A DNA stretch of 64,000 nucleotides from WLMZ01 sp039920665 (lineage in GTDB: Bacteria; Actinomycetota; Acidimicrobiia; Acidimicrobiales; Ilumatobacteraceae): positions 29,369 through 93,368 of the forward strand of contig JBDSDH010000150.1 of assembly GCA_039920665.1 (NCBI GenBank). The letters run 5' to 3'. Both the position numbers and the translations under genes were made by a program. The notes below the pieces were generated by a model that was not told where the DNA came from, did not search any database, and saw only the letters and a list, made by a program, of their open reading frames with translations. This document shows positions 9,321 to 17,112 of this stretch, one piece after another. The number at the start of each line of letters is the position of its first letter. Positions within the stretch are counted from its first letter, which is position 1.

Positions 9321-9944
9321 TCAGACGTAGAGGCCGATCACTCCGAGAATCACCAGGGCTGCGGCGATTCCCGCCATCCGCCAGTGCCAGTGGATCGGGG
9401 CTCGCTCGTGCTCGACCAACGGCGAATCCAGATGACCGGCGTCGCGCAGGGTTTGCCAGCGTTGGCGGATCAACAGTGCAGCGTTGCCCGACGGCGTCGA
9501 AGGCAGATCTCCGGGCCGAATTCCTCCTGGCCCCCAGGCGCTGTCGGGGATCATCTTGACGTTGCCCCGCGTGGCGCGTACCGCTGCGTGAGCGCCGGGC
9601 GCGGGCGCTGCCCAACCAGTGAACTTGCCGTGGGCGGTGATCAGGGTCAGCGCGAACTTGGTGTCCACTGCCTGGATCGACGGCCAGGGCAGATCGATCG
9701 TGCGGGTCACATTCACCAGGCGCACGCCACCGTCGTCGACGACAATCCGCGGATTCCAGAATGCCGCCCAGCAGGCGCCGGCCACGAGCATCAACCACGG
9801 GCCGACCTCGATCAATGCCACAACGCCGACATCGGCAGTCGTCCAGAGCAACGCAGTGATGCAGATCAGTCCGATCGCAACCGTCAGGAACTTGCCGAAT
9901 GTCGGTCGGAATTCCACGGGCTTGGCGGCATTCACAGCTCCCAT
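9321..9944 (-). CDS. Membrane protein with PH-like (DUF3093-type) domain
   Basis: This 207-residue protein lies on the strand opposite the surrounding transporter operon. Two hydrophobic segments near the N-terminus (FLTVAIGLICITALLW; LMLVAGACWAAFW) are followed by 'NPRIVVDDGGVRLVNVTRTIDLPW', 'TKFALTLITAHGKFTGWAAPAPG' and a final TM (MAGIAAALVILGVIGLYV). Short strand pairs after two TM helices, with 'G..V......I.W..I..V', are typical of actinobacterial PH-domain/DUF3093-like membrane proteins of unknown role. ATG at 9944 is preferred over an upstream in-frame start that would overlap the ATPase gene. It separates permease and ATPase genes that would otherwise be contiguous. Confidence 0.6.
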   Translation of the reverse strand: MGAVNAAKPVEFRPTFGKFLTVAIGLICITALLWTTADVGVVALIEVGPWLMLVAGACWAAFWNPRIVVDDGGVRLVNVTRTIDLPWPSIQAVDTKFALTLITAHGKFTGWAAPAPGAHAAVRATRGNVKMIPDSAWGPGGIRPGDLPSTPSGNAALLIRQRWQTLRDAGHLDSPLVEHERAPIHWHWRMAGIAAALVILGVIGLYV

Positions 9945-9979
9945 CGTTGCACGCCGAGGTCTGAAAGGATGGATGCCCG

Positions 9980-11725
9980 ATGATTCCCGGCTCCAACGAA
10001 CCAACACCACCGGTCCTCGAGGTCGAACATCTCGACGTCGATTTCTGGGTCGATGGCACCTGGTATCCCGCCGTGGTCGATGCCTCCTTGACGCTCCACT
10101 CCGGTGAGGTCCTCGCGATCGTCGGCGAATCCGGATCCGGCAAATCCACCATCGCGCTGTCGTTGATGGGTCTCCTGCCCAAGAACGCCAGTGTCACCGG
10201 CTCGATCAAACTCGACGGCCGTGAACTGGTCGACATCGATGACCGCACCTTGCGCTCGCTGCGCGGTCGCGAAGTCTCGGTCATCTTCCAGGAGCCGATG
10301 ACGGCGCTCAACCCGGTCTACACCGTTGGTTTCCAGATCGCGGAAATGCTGCGCAACCATCAGTCGATGGCGCCCAAAGCAGCGCGCAAGCGGGCAATCG
10401 AATTGCTGACGATGGTCGAGATCCCGGATCCCGAGCATCGGGTCGATTCGTATCCGCACCAGTTGTCGGGTGGGCAACGTCAACGAGCCATGATCGCCCA
10501 GGCGCTCGCGCTCGAACCGCGATTGTTGATCGCCGACGAGCCCACCACGGCGCTCGACGTGACGGTGCAGGCCGAAATCCTCAAGTTGCTCCGCGACCTC
10601 CGCGACCGGATCGATGCCGGTGTGTTGTTGATCACCCACGACATGGGTGTGGTCGCCGACCTGTCCGACCGGGTGATCGTGATGCAGCGCGGACGAATCG
10701 TCGAGGCAGGGACAGCGGATCAGGTCTTTCACCGCCCCGAAGATCCGTACACCCGAGAACTGCTCAGGTCCGTTCCCCACCTCGGCTCTATCGTCACCAA
10801 GGAACACGAGACGGTGGTCCACGACGAGCATGGAGTTCATGCCTCGCGAGTGTCCGTCGGCGGGGCCGACGGTCGCTCCGGTGACGAGGGTGAGGTCGTG
10901 GTCGATCTCCACGAGGTCGCGATCGAATACCCCAAGCAGGGCAGCACGCCTGCGTTTCGAGCAGTCGACGGCGTCACCATGTCGATTTCCGCCGGCGAGG
11001 TGGTGGGCCTGGTCGGTGAATCGGGCTCGGGCAAGACCACGATCGGTCGGGCCATCGTTGGACTGCTGCCGTTCGTCGAGGGAACCGCCAGCGTGTTCGG
11101 AACGAACATGGTCGGCGTGGACAAGATGGCGTTGCGCAAGGTGCGCAGTCAACTGAGCTTCGTCTTCCAAGATCCTGGTTCCTCGCTCAATCCTCGTCTG
11201 CCGATCGGCGAATCGATCGGCGAGCCAATGCTGCTCCACGGCATTGCCAAGGGTGAAGCGCTCGGTAAGCGGGTCGAGATGCTGCTCGATCAGGTCGAAC
11301 TCGCCCGCAGCCTGCGGAATCGCTATCCGCACGAATTGTCCGGTGGCCAGCGCCAGCGTGTCGGCATCGCCCGTGCGCTCGCGCTGAACCCGAAGTTGCT
11401 GATTGCCGACGAGCCGACATCGGCGCTTGATGTGTCGGTCCAGGCTCGCGTCCTCGATCTGTTCCAGGAACTCCAGCGCGAGATCGGGTTCGCCTGCCTG
11501 TTCATCTCTCACGACCTCGCTGTCGTCGAGATCCTCGCCCGTCGGATCGCCGTCATGCAGAACGGCAAGCTGGTCGAGTTCGGCACCCGCGAACAGATCC
11601 TGACCGACCCGCAGGAGAGCTACACAAAACGGCTGCTTGCTGCAGTGCCGGTGCCGGATCCCGATGAGCAACGGGTTCGACGGGTCGAGCGCGATGCGCT
11701 GCTGGCGGCCAGCGAAGTCAGTTAG
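9980..11725 (+). CDS. Fused double ATP-binding subunit (DppD-DppF type) of the peptide ABC transporter
   Basis: This 581-residue protein contains two complete nucleotide-binding domains. Domain 1 has Walker A GESGSGKST (about residue 50), signature LSGGQRQRAMIAQAL and Walker B LLIADEPTTALD. Domain 2 starts near residue 305 with GESGSGKTT, LSGGQRQRVGIARAL and LLIADEPTSALD. Each domain ends with the oligopeptide-type C-terminal extension (PEDPYTRELL; PQESYTKRLL). It powers the permease pair encoded at 6659 and 8188. The single-chain fusion resembles GsiA/YejF. ATG at 9980 follows GAAAGGATGG. It is transcribed in the same direction as the permeases but is separated from them by the opposed PH-like gene, so it may need its own promoter. 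Confidence 0.92.
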   Translation: MIPGSNEPTPPVLEVEHLDVDFWVDGTWYPAVVDASLTLHSGEVLAIVGESGSGKSTIALSLMGLLPKNASVTGSIKLDGRELVDIDDRTLRSLRGREVSVIFQEPMTALNPVYTVGFQIAEMLRNHQSMAPKAARKRAIELLTMVEIPDPEHRVDSYPHQLSGGQRQRAMIAQALALEPRLLIADEPTTALDVTVQAEILKLLRDLRDRIDAGVLLITHDMGVVADLSDRVIVMQRGRIVEAGTADQVFHRPEDPYTRELLRSVPHLGSIVTKEHETVVHDEHGVHASRVSVGGADGRSGDEGEVVVDLHEVAIEYPKQGSTPAFRAVDGVTMSISAGEVVGLVGESGSGKTTIGRAIVGLLPFVEGTASVFGTNMVGVDKMALRKVRSQLSFVFQDPGSSLNPRLPIGESIGEPMLLHGIAKGEALGKRVEMLLDQVELARSLRNRYPHELSGGQRQRVGIARALALNPKLLIADEPTSALDVSVQARVLDLFQELQREIGFACLFISHDLAVVEILARRIAVMQNGKLVEFGTREQILTDPQESYTKRLLAAVPVPDPDEQRVRRVERDALLAASEVS

Positions 11726-11825
11726 TTTTGATGGGCGATGGGCCCGCGCCGTTTCCCCGAGTGCCGCTCCCGGCGAGCAAACCGGCGGCAGCCCGACAAG
11801 CCCCGCCGCCAGGTCTTCGCCATGT

Positions 11826-12257
11826 TCAGTCGTTCTGTCGGCTGCGACGTTGGACGACGCTCAAGACGGCGGGTGTCTCTCCGCCGTTGTGGAGGGACAC
11901 GAGGTCGAGACCAACGGTCCAGAGTACCGATCCTGCGCCGAACGTTCGTCGGCCGCCACGGGCGCATTCGAGGCTGACTGCGCCCCGTTCGACCACGACC
12001 ATCGCCCGCCGCCAACCCTGCTCGTTGTATGGCCGGTGCCCTCCGGCCGGGATCGTGATCGTCTCGATGTCGGCCCAAGCTGGTGGAGAGCGGTCGAGGA
12101 ACGACAAGGGCGTCGGGCCGTTGCGAGCGTCCATCGAGCGGATGTCGTCGTCATCGTGATCGTCATCATCGTCATCGCCGTGTGCGTCGTCGTGGTGGTC
12201 GTCGTGGTCGTCAGCGCGGTCGATGCACACGAGACGCAGCGAGCGACCCGAACTCAT
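11826..12257 (-). CDS. Cupin-like protein with an Asp/His-rich N-terminal tract
   Basis: The 143-residue frame has two parts. Residues 16-39 are almost only Asp and His (ADDHDDHHDDAHGDDDDDDH, then DDDD). From about residue 42 a small cupin-like beta-barrel follows: 'ADIETITIPAGGHRPYNEQGWRRAMVVVERGAVSLECARGGRRTFGAGSVLWTVG'. The cupin portion looks genuine. The acidic/His tract resembles metal-storage tails of nickel or zinc chaperones, but it is encoded by near-tandem GTC/ATC triplets and may be repeat expansion. An alternative ATG at 12134 would remove it. No operon partner is evident. The 3' neighbour is the end of the ABC ATPase, in convergent orientation. Confidence 0.55.
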   Translation of the reverse strand: MSSGRSLRLVCIDRADDHDDHHDDAHGDDDDDDHDDDDIRSMDARNGPTPLSFLDRSPPAWADIETITIPAGGHRPYNEQGWRRAMVVVERGAVSLECARGGRRTFGAGSVLWTVGLDLVSLHNGGETPAVLSVVQRRSRQND

Positions 12258-12301
12258 CGCCGCTCGACGCCTGCTCCGAACCAGGTCGGTCGCCGTGCTG
12301 G

Positions 12302-13279
12302 TCAGTCGAGGTGGGCAGGCAGACCGAATGCCTCGAACAGCTTGGTGTCGAGGAAGTTGTGATGACCGGTGATGCGATCATCGGCCATTTCGATCACCTG
12401 GATTGCCCACGGCGCATAGCCGCCATTCGGGTCGGGCTTGTAGGAGCCGAAGGCCGGGCAACCATTGGCCGTGGTCGCGACGAGCTTCGAACCCTCGCAG
12501 GCCGCACCTTGACCGACGAAGAACTCAGTGATCTGGTCGGGACCTTCGAGCCACATCGTGAATGGCGGCATCGACATGATTGCATCGTCGTGCAAGAGTT
12601 CGACCAGCTTCGTCATGTCGTATCGCTCGAACGCGTCGATGTATCGGGCGAGCAAAGCTTGCTGGCTCGGGTCGACTGCGGTGCTCGGCTTGTGGCCGCC
12701 GGCGTCGGCGGCCATCGTCGCCCGCGCTCTCTGGAGCGCGCTGTTGACCGACGCAACGCTGGTGTCGAGGAGTTCGGCGACCTCGTCGGCGTGCCAGCAC
12801 AACACTTCGCGCAGGATGAGCACCGCGCGTTGTTTGGGTGGAAGGTTCTGGAGGGCAGCGATGAAGGCGAGCCGGATGGTCTCTCGCGACGCCGCGAGTT
12901 CGGCCGGATCGCCGCCGTGGGGCAGTACTTTGGCGTCGGCGATCGGCTCGACGAAAGTGTTCTCGGGTCGGGCGGTCGGGAAGATCGGCGTCGCAGCGGT
13001 GGACGATGGCCCGAGGTCCATCGGCCGGGCCCTGCGCTGCGGTCCGCGCAGCATGTCGAGGCAGACGTTCGTGGCGATGCTGTACATCCACGAACGCAGC
13101 GCCGACTGGCCCTGGAGTTGATCGACCTTGCGCCAAGCCCGGATCATCGTCTCCTGAACGGCATCCTCGGCCTCGAACCCAGACCCGAGCATTCGGTAGC
13201 AGTAGCCCGTGAGTTCGCGCCGGTACGCCTCGAAGTCGTATTCGGTGGAGCGATCGGTGGACGTGGTGGCACGACTCAT
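12302..13279 (-). CDS. RNA polymerase ECF sigma factor, TIGR02960 family, with SnoaL-like C-terminal domain
   Basis: This 325-residue sigma factor shows region 2 'FEAYRRELTGYCYRMLGSGFEAEDAVQETMIRAWRKVDQLQGQSALRSWMYSIATN' (residues 16-70). Region 4 is around 150-200 ('LPPKQRAVLILREVLCWHADEVAELLDTSVASVNSALQRAR'). A C-terminal NTF2/SnoaL-like domain of about 110 residues ends at the stop (e.g. 'LVELLHDDAIMSMPPFTMWLEGPDQITEFF'). That layout matches the TIGR02960/SigG-type family, in which the C-terminal domain replaces a classical anti-sigma factor and tunes activity. It is divergent from the DGPF/ECF42 pair across a 185-bp spacer. Targets are unknown. Confidence 0.88.
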   Translation of the reverse strand: MSRATTSTDRSTEYDFEAYRRELTGYCYRMLGSGFEAEDAVQETMIRAWRKVDQLQGQSALRSWMYSIATNVCLDMLRGPQRRARPMDLGPSSTAATPIFPTARPENTFVEPIADAKVLPHGGDPAELAASRETIRLAFIAALQNLPPKQRAVLILREVLCWHADEVAELLDTSVASVNSALQRARATMAADAGGHKPSTAVDPSQQALLARYIDAFERYDMTKLVELLHDDAIMSMPPFTMWLEGPDQITEFFVGQGAACEGSKLVATTANGCPAFGSYKPDPNGGYAPWAIQVIEMADDRITGHHNFLDTKLFEAFGLPAHLD

Positions 13280-13389
13280 GGGGCAAGCTTAGAAGACGGG
13301 AGTCACGCGTCACTCGGGATCTCCCCGCACTGATCGAACAGCGGAGCCTGAACAGGCCGCCAAGAAAATCCGGATACTCCCGTGAACGA

Positions 13390-13416
13390 TGTCGATATCT
13401 CGTGGACCGCGACGAC
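13390..13416 (+). promoter_or_regulatory. ECF42-type promoter: TGTCGA -35 and CGAC -10
   Basis: TGTCGA (13390-13395) and CGAC (13413-13416) are 17 nt apart, upstream of the DGPF gene ATG at 13465. The described ECF42 promoter signature is TGTCGA at -35 and CG(A/T)C at -10, so this fits autoregulation by the sigma factor encoded at 13827. It is the only copy that I recognise in the spacer. Confidence 0.6.
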
Positions 13417-13464
13417 ATCTACGGTGAAGGTGCCATCCGAGCACCGGAAAACCAGGAGACAACC

Positions 13465-13830
13465 ATGAAGTACATGTTGATCATCTACGGCAACGAAATG
13501 GTTTGGGAGTCGCTCCCGCCCGACCAACTGAGCACTCTGATTCGAGAGACCGACGCGCTGTGGACCGAACTGCGCCGGACCGGCGAGTTCATCGGCGCCT
13601 ACGGCCTCGCCGATCAGAGCGCCGCCAAGATGGTGCACACCAACGGCGACGGCGTACCGGCCGTCACCGATGGCCCATTCATCGAAGCAAAGGAGTACAT
13701 CGGCAGCTTTGCGATCATCGACGTCGACACCGAGGCCCGCGCCTACGAGATTGCGGCCGCCAACCCATCATCACGTCTCGTCGGTGTCGAGGTGCGTCCG
13801 GTGATGCACGAGGCGGGCGAGGAGATGTGA
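13465..13830 (+). CDS. DGPF (YCII-related) domain protein
   Basis: This 121-residue protein begins 'MKYMLIIYGNEMVW' and contains the defining DGPF motif in 'GVPAVTDGPFIEAKEYIGSFAIIDV' near residue 72. These small YCII-like proteins are encoded next to ECF42 sigma factors in many bacteria. They are thought to belong to the ECF42 regulon, possibly acting as a small dehydrogenase or chlorinase-like enzyme, though the activity is not established. The start follows AGGAGA about 9 nt upstream. The stop overlaps the sigma factor GTG by 3 nt, which argues for co-translation. Confidence 0.88.
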   Translation: MKYMLIIYGNEMVWESLPPDQLSTLIRETDALWTELRRTGEFIGAYGLADQSAAKMVHTNGDGVPAVTDGPFIEAKEYIGSFAIIDVDTEARAYEIAAANPSSRLVGVEVRPVMHEAGEEM

Positions 13831-15074
13831 ACGTGCCCGTGGACGCCCGCGCCGAAGACCTGATGCGCGAGCTCGCGCCGAAGGTGCTCGGCGCGCTCGT
13901 CCGTCGGTATGGACACTTCGACGTCTGCGAGGACGCGGTGCAGTTGGCGCTGCTCGCGGCCGTCAAACAATGGCCGGCCGACGGGATCCCATCCAACCCG
14001 CATGGCTGGCTGCACATCGTTGCCACTCGCCGACTCATCGATCAGTTGCGCACTGACTCGGCCCGCCGTGAGCGAGAAAATCTCGTCCTGGCATCGAGTC
14101 CGCCCGACGCGTTCGCAAATGGGCCGGCCGACGAATCGTCGGGTGGGACCATCGACGACACGTTGCAGTTGTTGTTCCTGTGTTGCCACCCGGCGTTGTC
14201 GCCGCCCACGCAGCTTGCGCTGACGTTGCGCGCAGTCGGCGGATTGACGACCGCCGAGATCGCCCGTGCCTTCTTCGTGCCGGAGGCGACAATGGCGCAG
14301 CGGATCAGCCGGGCCAAAGCGACGATCGTCGCCAGCGACAGCCGGTTCGAAACTCCCGCAGACGACGAATATCAGGGGCGTCTGGCGGTGGTCGTGCAGG
14401 TGCTGTATCTGATGTTCAACGAGGGGTACACGGCGACTGGTGGCACCGAGTTGATGCGCCCCGATCTCAGCAACGAAGCGATTCGCCTCATCCGGGTGGT
14501 GAGCGGGCTTCGCCCTGCCACCGGTGAGGTCAGTGGACTGCTGGCGCTGATGTTGTTGACCGATGCTCGTCGCTCAGCTCGCACCGCTGCGGATGGATCG
14601 CTGATTCCCCTCGCCGAACAGGATCGTTCACTCTGGGATCAGGCGTCGATCGCCGAGGGTGTCGAGATCATCACGGCTGCACTCGCGTCGACCCGACTCG
14701 GCCCATACCAATTACAGGCTGCCATCGCCGCCGTTCACGACGAAGCGCCGTCGTCGATGGACACCGACTGGCCCCAGATCTGCGCGCTGTACGAACTGCT
14801 CGAACGAGTCGCGCCCAACCCGATGGCAACGCTCAACCATGCCGTCGCAGTCGCGATGGCCCGTGGCGCTCGAGCGGGGTTGGTGATGCTCGAGCCGCTC
14901 GATGACGATCCGCGCATCGCCGACCACCACCGGCTCCCGGCCGTGCGGGCGCATCTGCTGGAACTCGCCGGCGACATCGATGGTGCCCGAATGAACTATC
15001 GCCTCGCTGCCCGGCGCACGCTCAGCCTCCCCGAGCGACGTCATCTGGAGCTGCGGGCCGCCCGACTGACCTGA
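13827..15074 (+). CDS. ECF42-group sigma factor with C-terminal TPR-like extension (DUF6596)
   Basis: This 415-residue sigma factor has region 2 in 'VLGALVRRYGHFDVCEDAVQLALLAAVKQWPADGIPSNPHGWLHIVATRRLIDQLR' (residues 15-70) and region 4 around 120-160 ('LTLRAVGGLTTAEIARAFFVPEATMAQRISRAK'). The long C-terminus contains 'YLMFNEGYTATGG' and 'LYELLERVAPNPMATLNHAVAVAMARG', signatures of the ECF42/DUF6596 extension, a TPR-like domain needed for activity in that group. No anti-sigma factor is encoded nearby. The GTG at 13827 overlaps the DGPF stop; a second GTG at 13833 is an alternative start. Confidence 0.9.
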   Translation: MNVPVDARAEDLMRELAPKVLGALVRRYGHFDVCEDAVQLALLAAVKQWPADGIPSNPHGWLHIVATRRLIDQLRTDSARRERENLVLASSPPDAFANGPADESSGGTIDDTLQLLFLCCHPALSPPTQLALTLRAVGGLTTAEIARAFFVPEATMAQRISRAKATIVASDSRFETPADDEYQGRLAVVVQVLYLMFNEGYTATGGTELMRPDLSNEAIRLIRVVSGLRPATGEVSGLLALMLLTDARRSARTAADGSLIPLAEQDRSLWDQASIAEGVEIITAALASTRLGPYQLQAAIAAVHDEAPSSMDTDWPQICALYELLERVAPNPMATLNHAVAVAMARGARAGLVMLEPLDDDPRIADHHRLPAVRAHLLELAGDIDGARMNYRLAARRTLSLPERRHLELRAARLT

Positions 15075-15090
15075 CGTCGTTTTCTGACGT

Positions 15091-15136
15091 TCTGTGTCAC
15101 CGCACATCCCGAATTCGGGACATGCGGTGACACAGA
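15091..15136. repeat. 46-bp palindromic repeat centred on GAATTC, copy 1
   Basis: The outer arms TCTGTGTCACCGCA and TGCGGTGACACAGA are exact reverse complements. The core TCCCGAATTCGGGA is itself palindromic; only the CA dinucleotides flanking the core break the symmetry. It lies between the converging ends of the ECF42 sigma gene and the thiolase gene, so it may work as a two-way terminator or be a REP-like element. A nearly identical copy is at 18355-18400. Confidence 0.85.
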
Positions 15137-15187
15137 CGGGCGCGTGAGTCAGATCTGATCGGCGCTCACACAGACATCAGGTCTCGG

Positions 15188-16357
15188 TCAGTCGAGGCGT
15201 TCGATGATGGTCGCGTTGGCGAGCCCGCCGCCTTCGCACATCACCTGCATGCCGTAGCGGCCGCCGGTGCGCTCGAGTTCGTTCAGCAGCGTCGCCATCA
15301 GCTTGGTGCCGCTGCAACCGAGCGGGTGACCGAGCGCGATCGCTCCACCGTTGACGTTGACCTTGGCCATGTCGGCGCCGGTCTCTTTGGCCCACGCGAG
15401 CACAACGGAGGCGAAGGCCTCGTTGACCTCGAACGCATCGATGTCGTCGATCGTCAGACCAGACTTCTCGAGGATCTTCTTGGTCGCCGGGATCGGGCCC
15501 TTGAGCATCGTCACCGGGTCGGTACCGACGACAGCAAAGCTGTGGAATCGGGCGCGAGCCTTGAGCCCCAGCTCGGCTGCCTTCTCGGCGCTCATGATCA
15601 GAACGGCTGACGCGCCGTCGGAAATCTGCGACGAGTTGCCGGCGGTGATCAAGCCGTCTTCCTTGAAGGCCGGCTTCAGCTTGGCCAGGCCTTCAGCGGT
15701 GGTGCCGGGGCGGATGCCCTCGTCGGCGGTCAGCATCTGCTCACCCTCGCCCTGGTCGTAGGGGACCGGGATGATTTCGTTCTCGAACCGACCCTCGGCG
15801 GTCGCGATTTCGGCGCGCTGTTGGCTCTGCGCGCCGAACGCATCGAGATCCTCACGGGTGATGCCGTACTCGACGGCGATCATGTCGGCGCCGATTCCCT
15901 GTGGCGGCAAACCGCTCTCCTTGTAGCGAGCGAGCATCTCCTTCGGGAACGGCATCCCCAACTCACCCTTGACGACGCTGGAGCCCATGGGGGTGGAGGA
16001 CATGACTTCGACGCCGGCCGCGACGACAATGTCGTAGGCGCCGGCGATGACGCCCTGGGCAGCGAAGTGCATCGCCTGCTGGCTGCTGCCGCACTGACGG
16101 TCGACCGTGGTGGACGGAACGGTCTCGGGCCAACCGGCACCGAGCACGGCGTTGCGGCCGATGTTGAGCGACTGTTGGCCGACCTGGCTGACACAGCCCA
16201 TGATCACGTCATCGACCTTGGCCGGATCGAGGTTGTTGCGCTCGGCGAGGGCTTTGAGCACGTGCGCGGCGAGCGACGCCGGGTGCCAATCCTTGAGCTT
16301 GCCGTTGCGCTTGCCACCAGGCGTACGGACGGCATCGACGATCACTGCATCTGTCAT
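15188..16357 (-). CDS. Acetyl-CoA C-acyltransferase (thiolase)
   Basis: This 389-residue thiolase catalyses CoA-dependent cleavage of 3-ketoacyl-CoA, the last step of beta-oxidation, or the reverse condensation. The nucleophilic Cys is in 'VDRQCGSSQQAMHFAA' (about residue 85). The catalytic His is in 'NVNGGAIALGHPLGCSG' and the second Cys in 'MQVMCEGGGLANATI' near the C-terminus; all three are intact. ATG 16357 (MTDAVIVDAVRTP) is chosen over an ATG 12 nt upstream because GGAGAG lies just in front of it. It is transcribed in the same direction as the MarR gene and near an acyl-CoA dehydrogenase, consistent with fatty-acid or related acyl-CoA breakdown. Confidence 0.93.
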   Translation of the reverse strand: MTDAVIVDAVRTPGGKRNGKLKDWHPASLAAHVLKALAERNNLDPAKVDDVIMGCVSQVGQQSLNIGRNAVLGAGWPETVPSTTVDRQCGSSQQAMHFAAQGVIAGAYDIVVAAGVEVMSSTPMGSSVVKGELGMPFPKEMLARYKESGLPPQGIGADMIAVEYGITREDLDAFGAQSQQRAEIATAEGRFENEIIPVPYDQGEGEQMLTADEGIRPGTTAEGLAKLKPAFKEDGLITAGNSSQISDGASAVLIMSAEKAAELGLKARARFHSFAVVGTDPVTMLKGPIPATKKILEKSGLTIDDIDAFEVNEAFASVVLAWAKETGADMAKVNVNGGAIALGHPLGCSGTKLMATLLNELERTGGRYGMQVMCEGGGLANATIIERLD

Positions 16358-16390
16358 GGGGCTCTCCATTGTCTTGTTCGTGTAGTTCTG

Positions 16391-16427
16391 GATCTTGTTC
16401 GTGGATCTTGTTCGTGGATCTTGTTCG
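16391..16427. repeat. 13-bp tandem repeat GATCTTGTTCGTG, 2.8 copies
   Basis: Two perfect copies and a third of 11 bp lie in the 99-bp spacer between the MarR stop and the thiolase start. A diverged fragment TCTTGTTCGTG occurs just before (about 16372-16382). It occupies the thiolase 5' untranslated region, so copy number could affect expression. It is one of several unrelated short tandem arrays in this window. Confidence 0.8.
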
Positions 16428-16456
16428 GCGTCGAGGTTCGTGAGAAGGGGCCGATG

Positions 16457-16933
16457 TCATCCAACGGTGTTGGCGGAAGCTCGGAGGAGGTTGGCCTGCA
16501 GTCGGGTCATCACCGACGCAAGTGCTTGACGTTCGGCGCGGGTGATTCCATCTCGCATCTCGGAGCGGAGCACTTCGTCGATCGCGAGCACCTCGGCTGC
16601 GAGTTGATGGCCGAGCGGCGAGAGCGCAACCTGCCAGACGCGACGGTCGACGGCATCGGGATGGCGCTCGACGAGTTGACGTTCTTGCAGTCGGTCGATG
16701 ATCGCGCCGATGTTGGCTCGACCGAGACGGAGATGATCGGCGCATTTGGTCTGCGTGATCGGGCCGAACTGCTGGAGGTAGGCGATCAGGCTGGCCTGGG
16801 TGAGGTTGAGCCCGAGCGGCGCGAAGCGGCTGTCGTAGGCCTCGCGCATCGCCCGCGCCGTGTTCATCAGGGTGGTCTCGACGCGCAGCCATGGAGGTGC
16901 GTCGAGCTCATGGGTGGTCTCGACTTCCTTCAT
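16457..16933 (-). CDS. MarR-family transcriptional regulator
   Basis: This 158-residue winged-helix regulator has dimerisation helices at both ends. The DNA-binding core contains 'LTQASLIAYLQQFGPITQTKCADHLRLGRANIGAIIDRLQERQLVERHPDAVDRR', in which the recognition helix and the wing DR/R of MarR proteins are clear (residues 55-108). It is followed by 'ALSPLGHQLAAEVLAIDE'. ATG 16933 matches the family length; an upstream in-frame start would add a Cys/Arg-rich tail that lacks homology. It is divergent from the acyl-CoA dehydrogenase gene and precedes the thiolase. It probably represses one or both in response to an acyl or aromatic ligand. Confidence 0.88.
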   Translation of the reverse strand: MKEVETTHELDAPPWLRVETTLMNTARAMREAYDSRFAPLGLNLTQASLIAYLQQFGPITQTKCADHLRLGRANIGAIIDRLQERQLVERHPDAVDRRVWQVALSPLGHQLAAEVLAIDEVLRSEMRDGITRAERQALASVMTRLQANLLRASANTVG

Positions 16934-16988
16934 TCGTGTTTCCGATCCCCGCGTTTCTCCGGCGTCTTGCTTCAGCAAGCTCTTCCGG

Positions 16989-17014
16989 CATATTATACAG
17001 CAACATACAATATG
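16989..17014. promoter_or_regulatory. AT-rich inverted repeat in the MarR/acyl-CoA dehydrogenase spacer
   Basis: CATATT (16989-16994) and AATATG (17009-17014) form an inverted repeat with a 14-nt centre. The segment is the most AT-rich stretch in the divergent spacer and includes TATTATAC (16991-16998), a plausible -10 element. A MarR dimer site overlapping a promoter would be expected here, but the match is by position and symmetry only. Confidence 0.4.
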
Positions 17015-17112
17015 GCAACGGCATGGTCTGCCAGCAGCAGACCGATCTCGATGCTGACCCGAACGCAACGCCAACGTCGCTTACTTGCGACACGACAGAG
17101 ACGAGAACTTCG

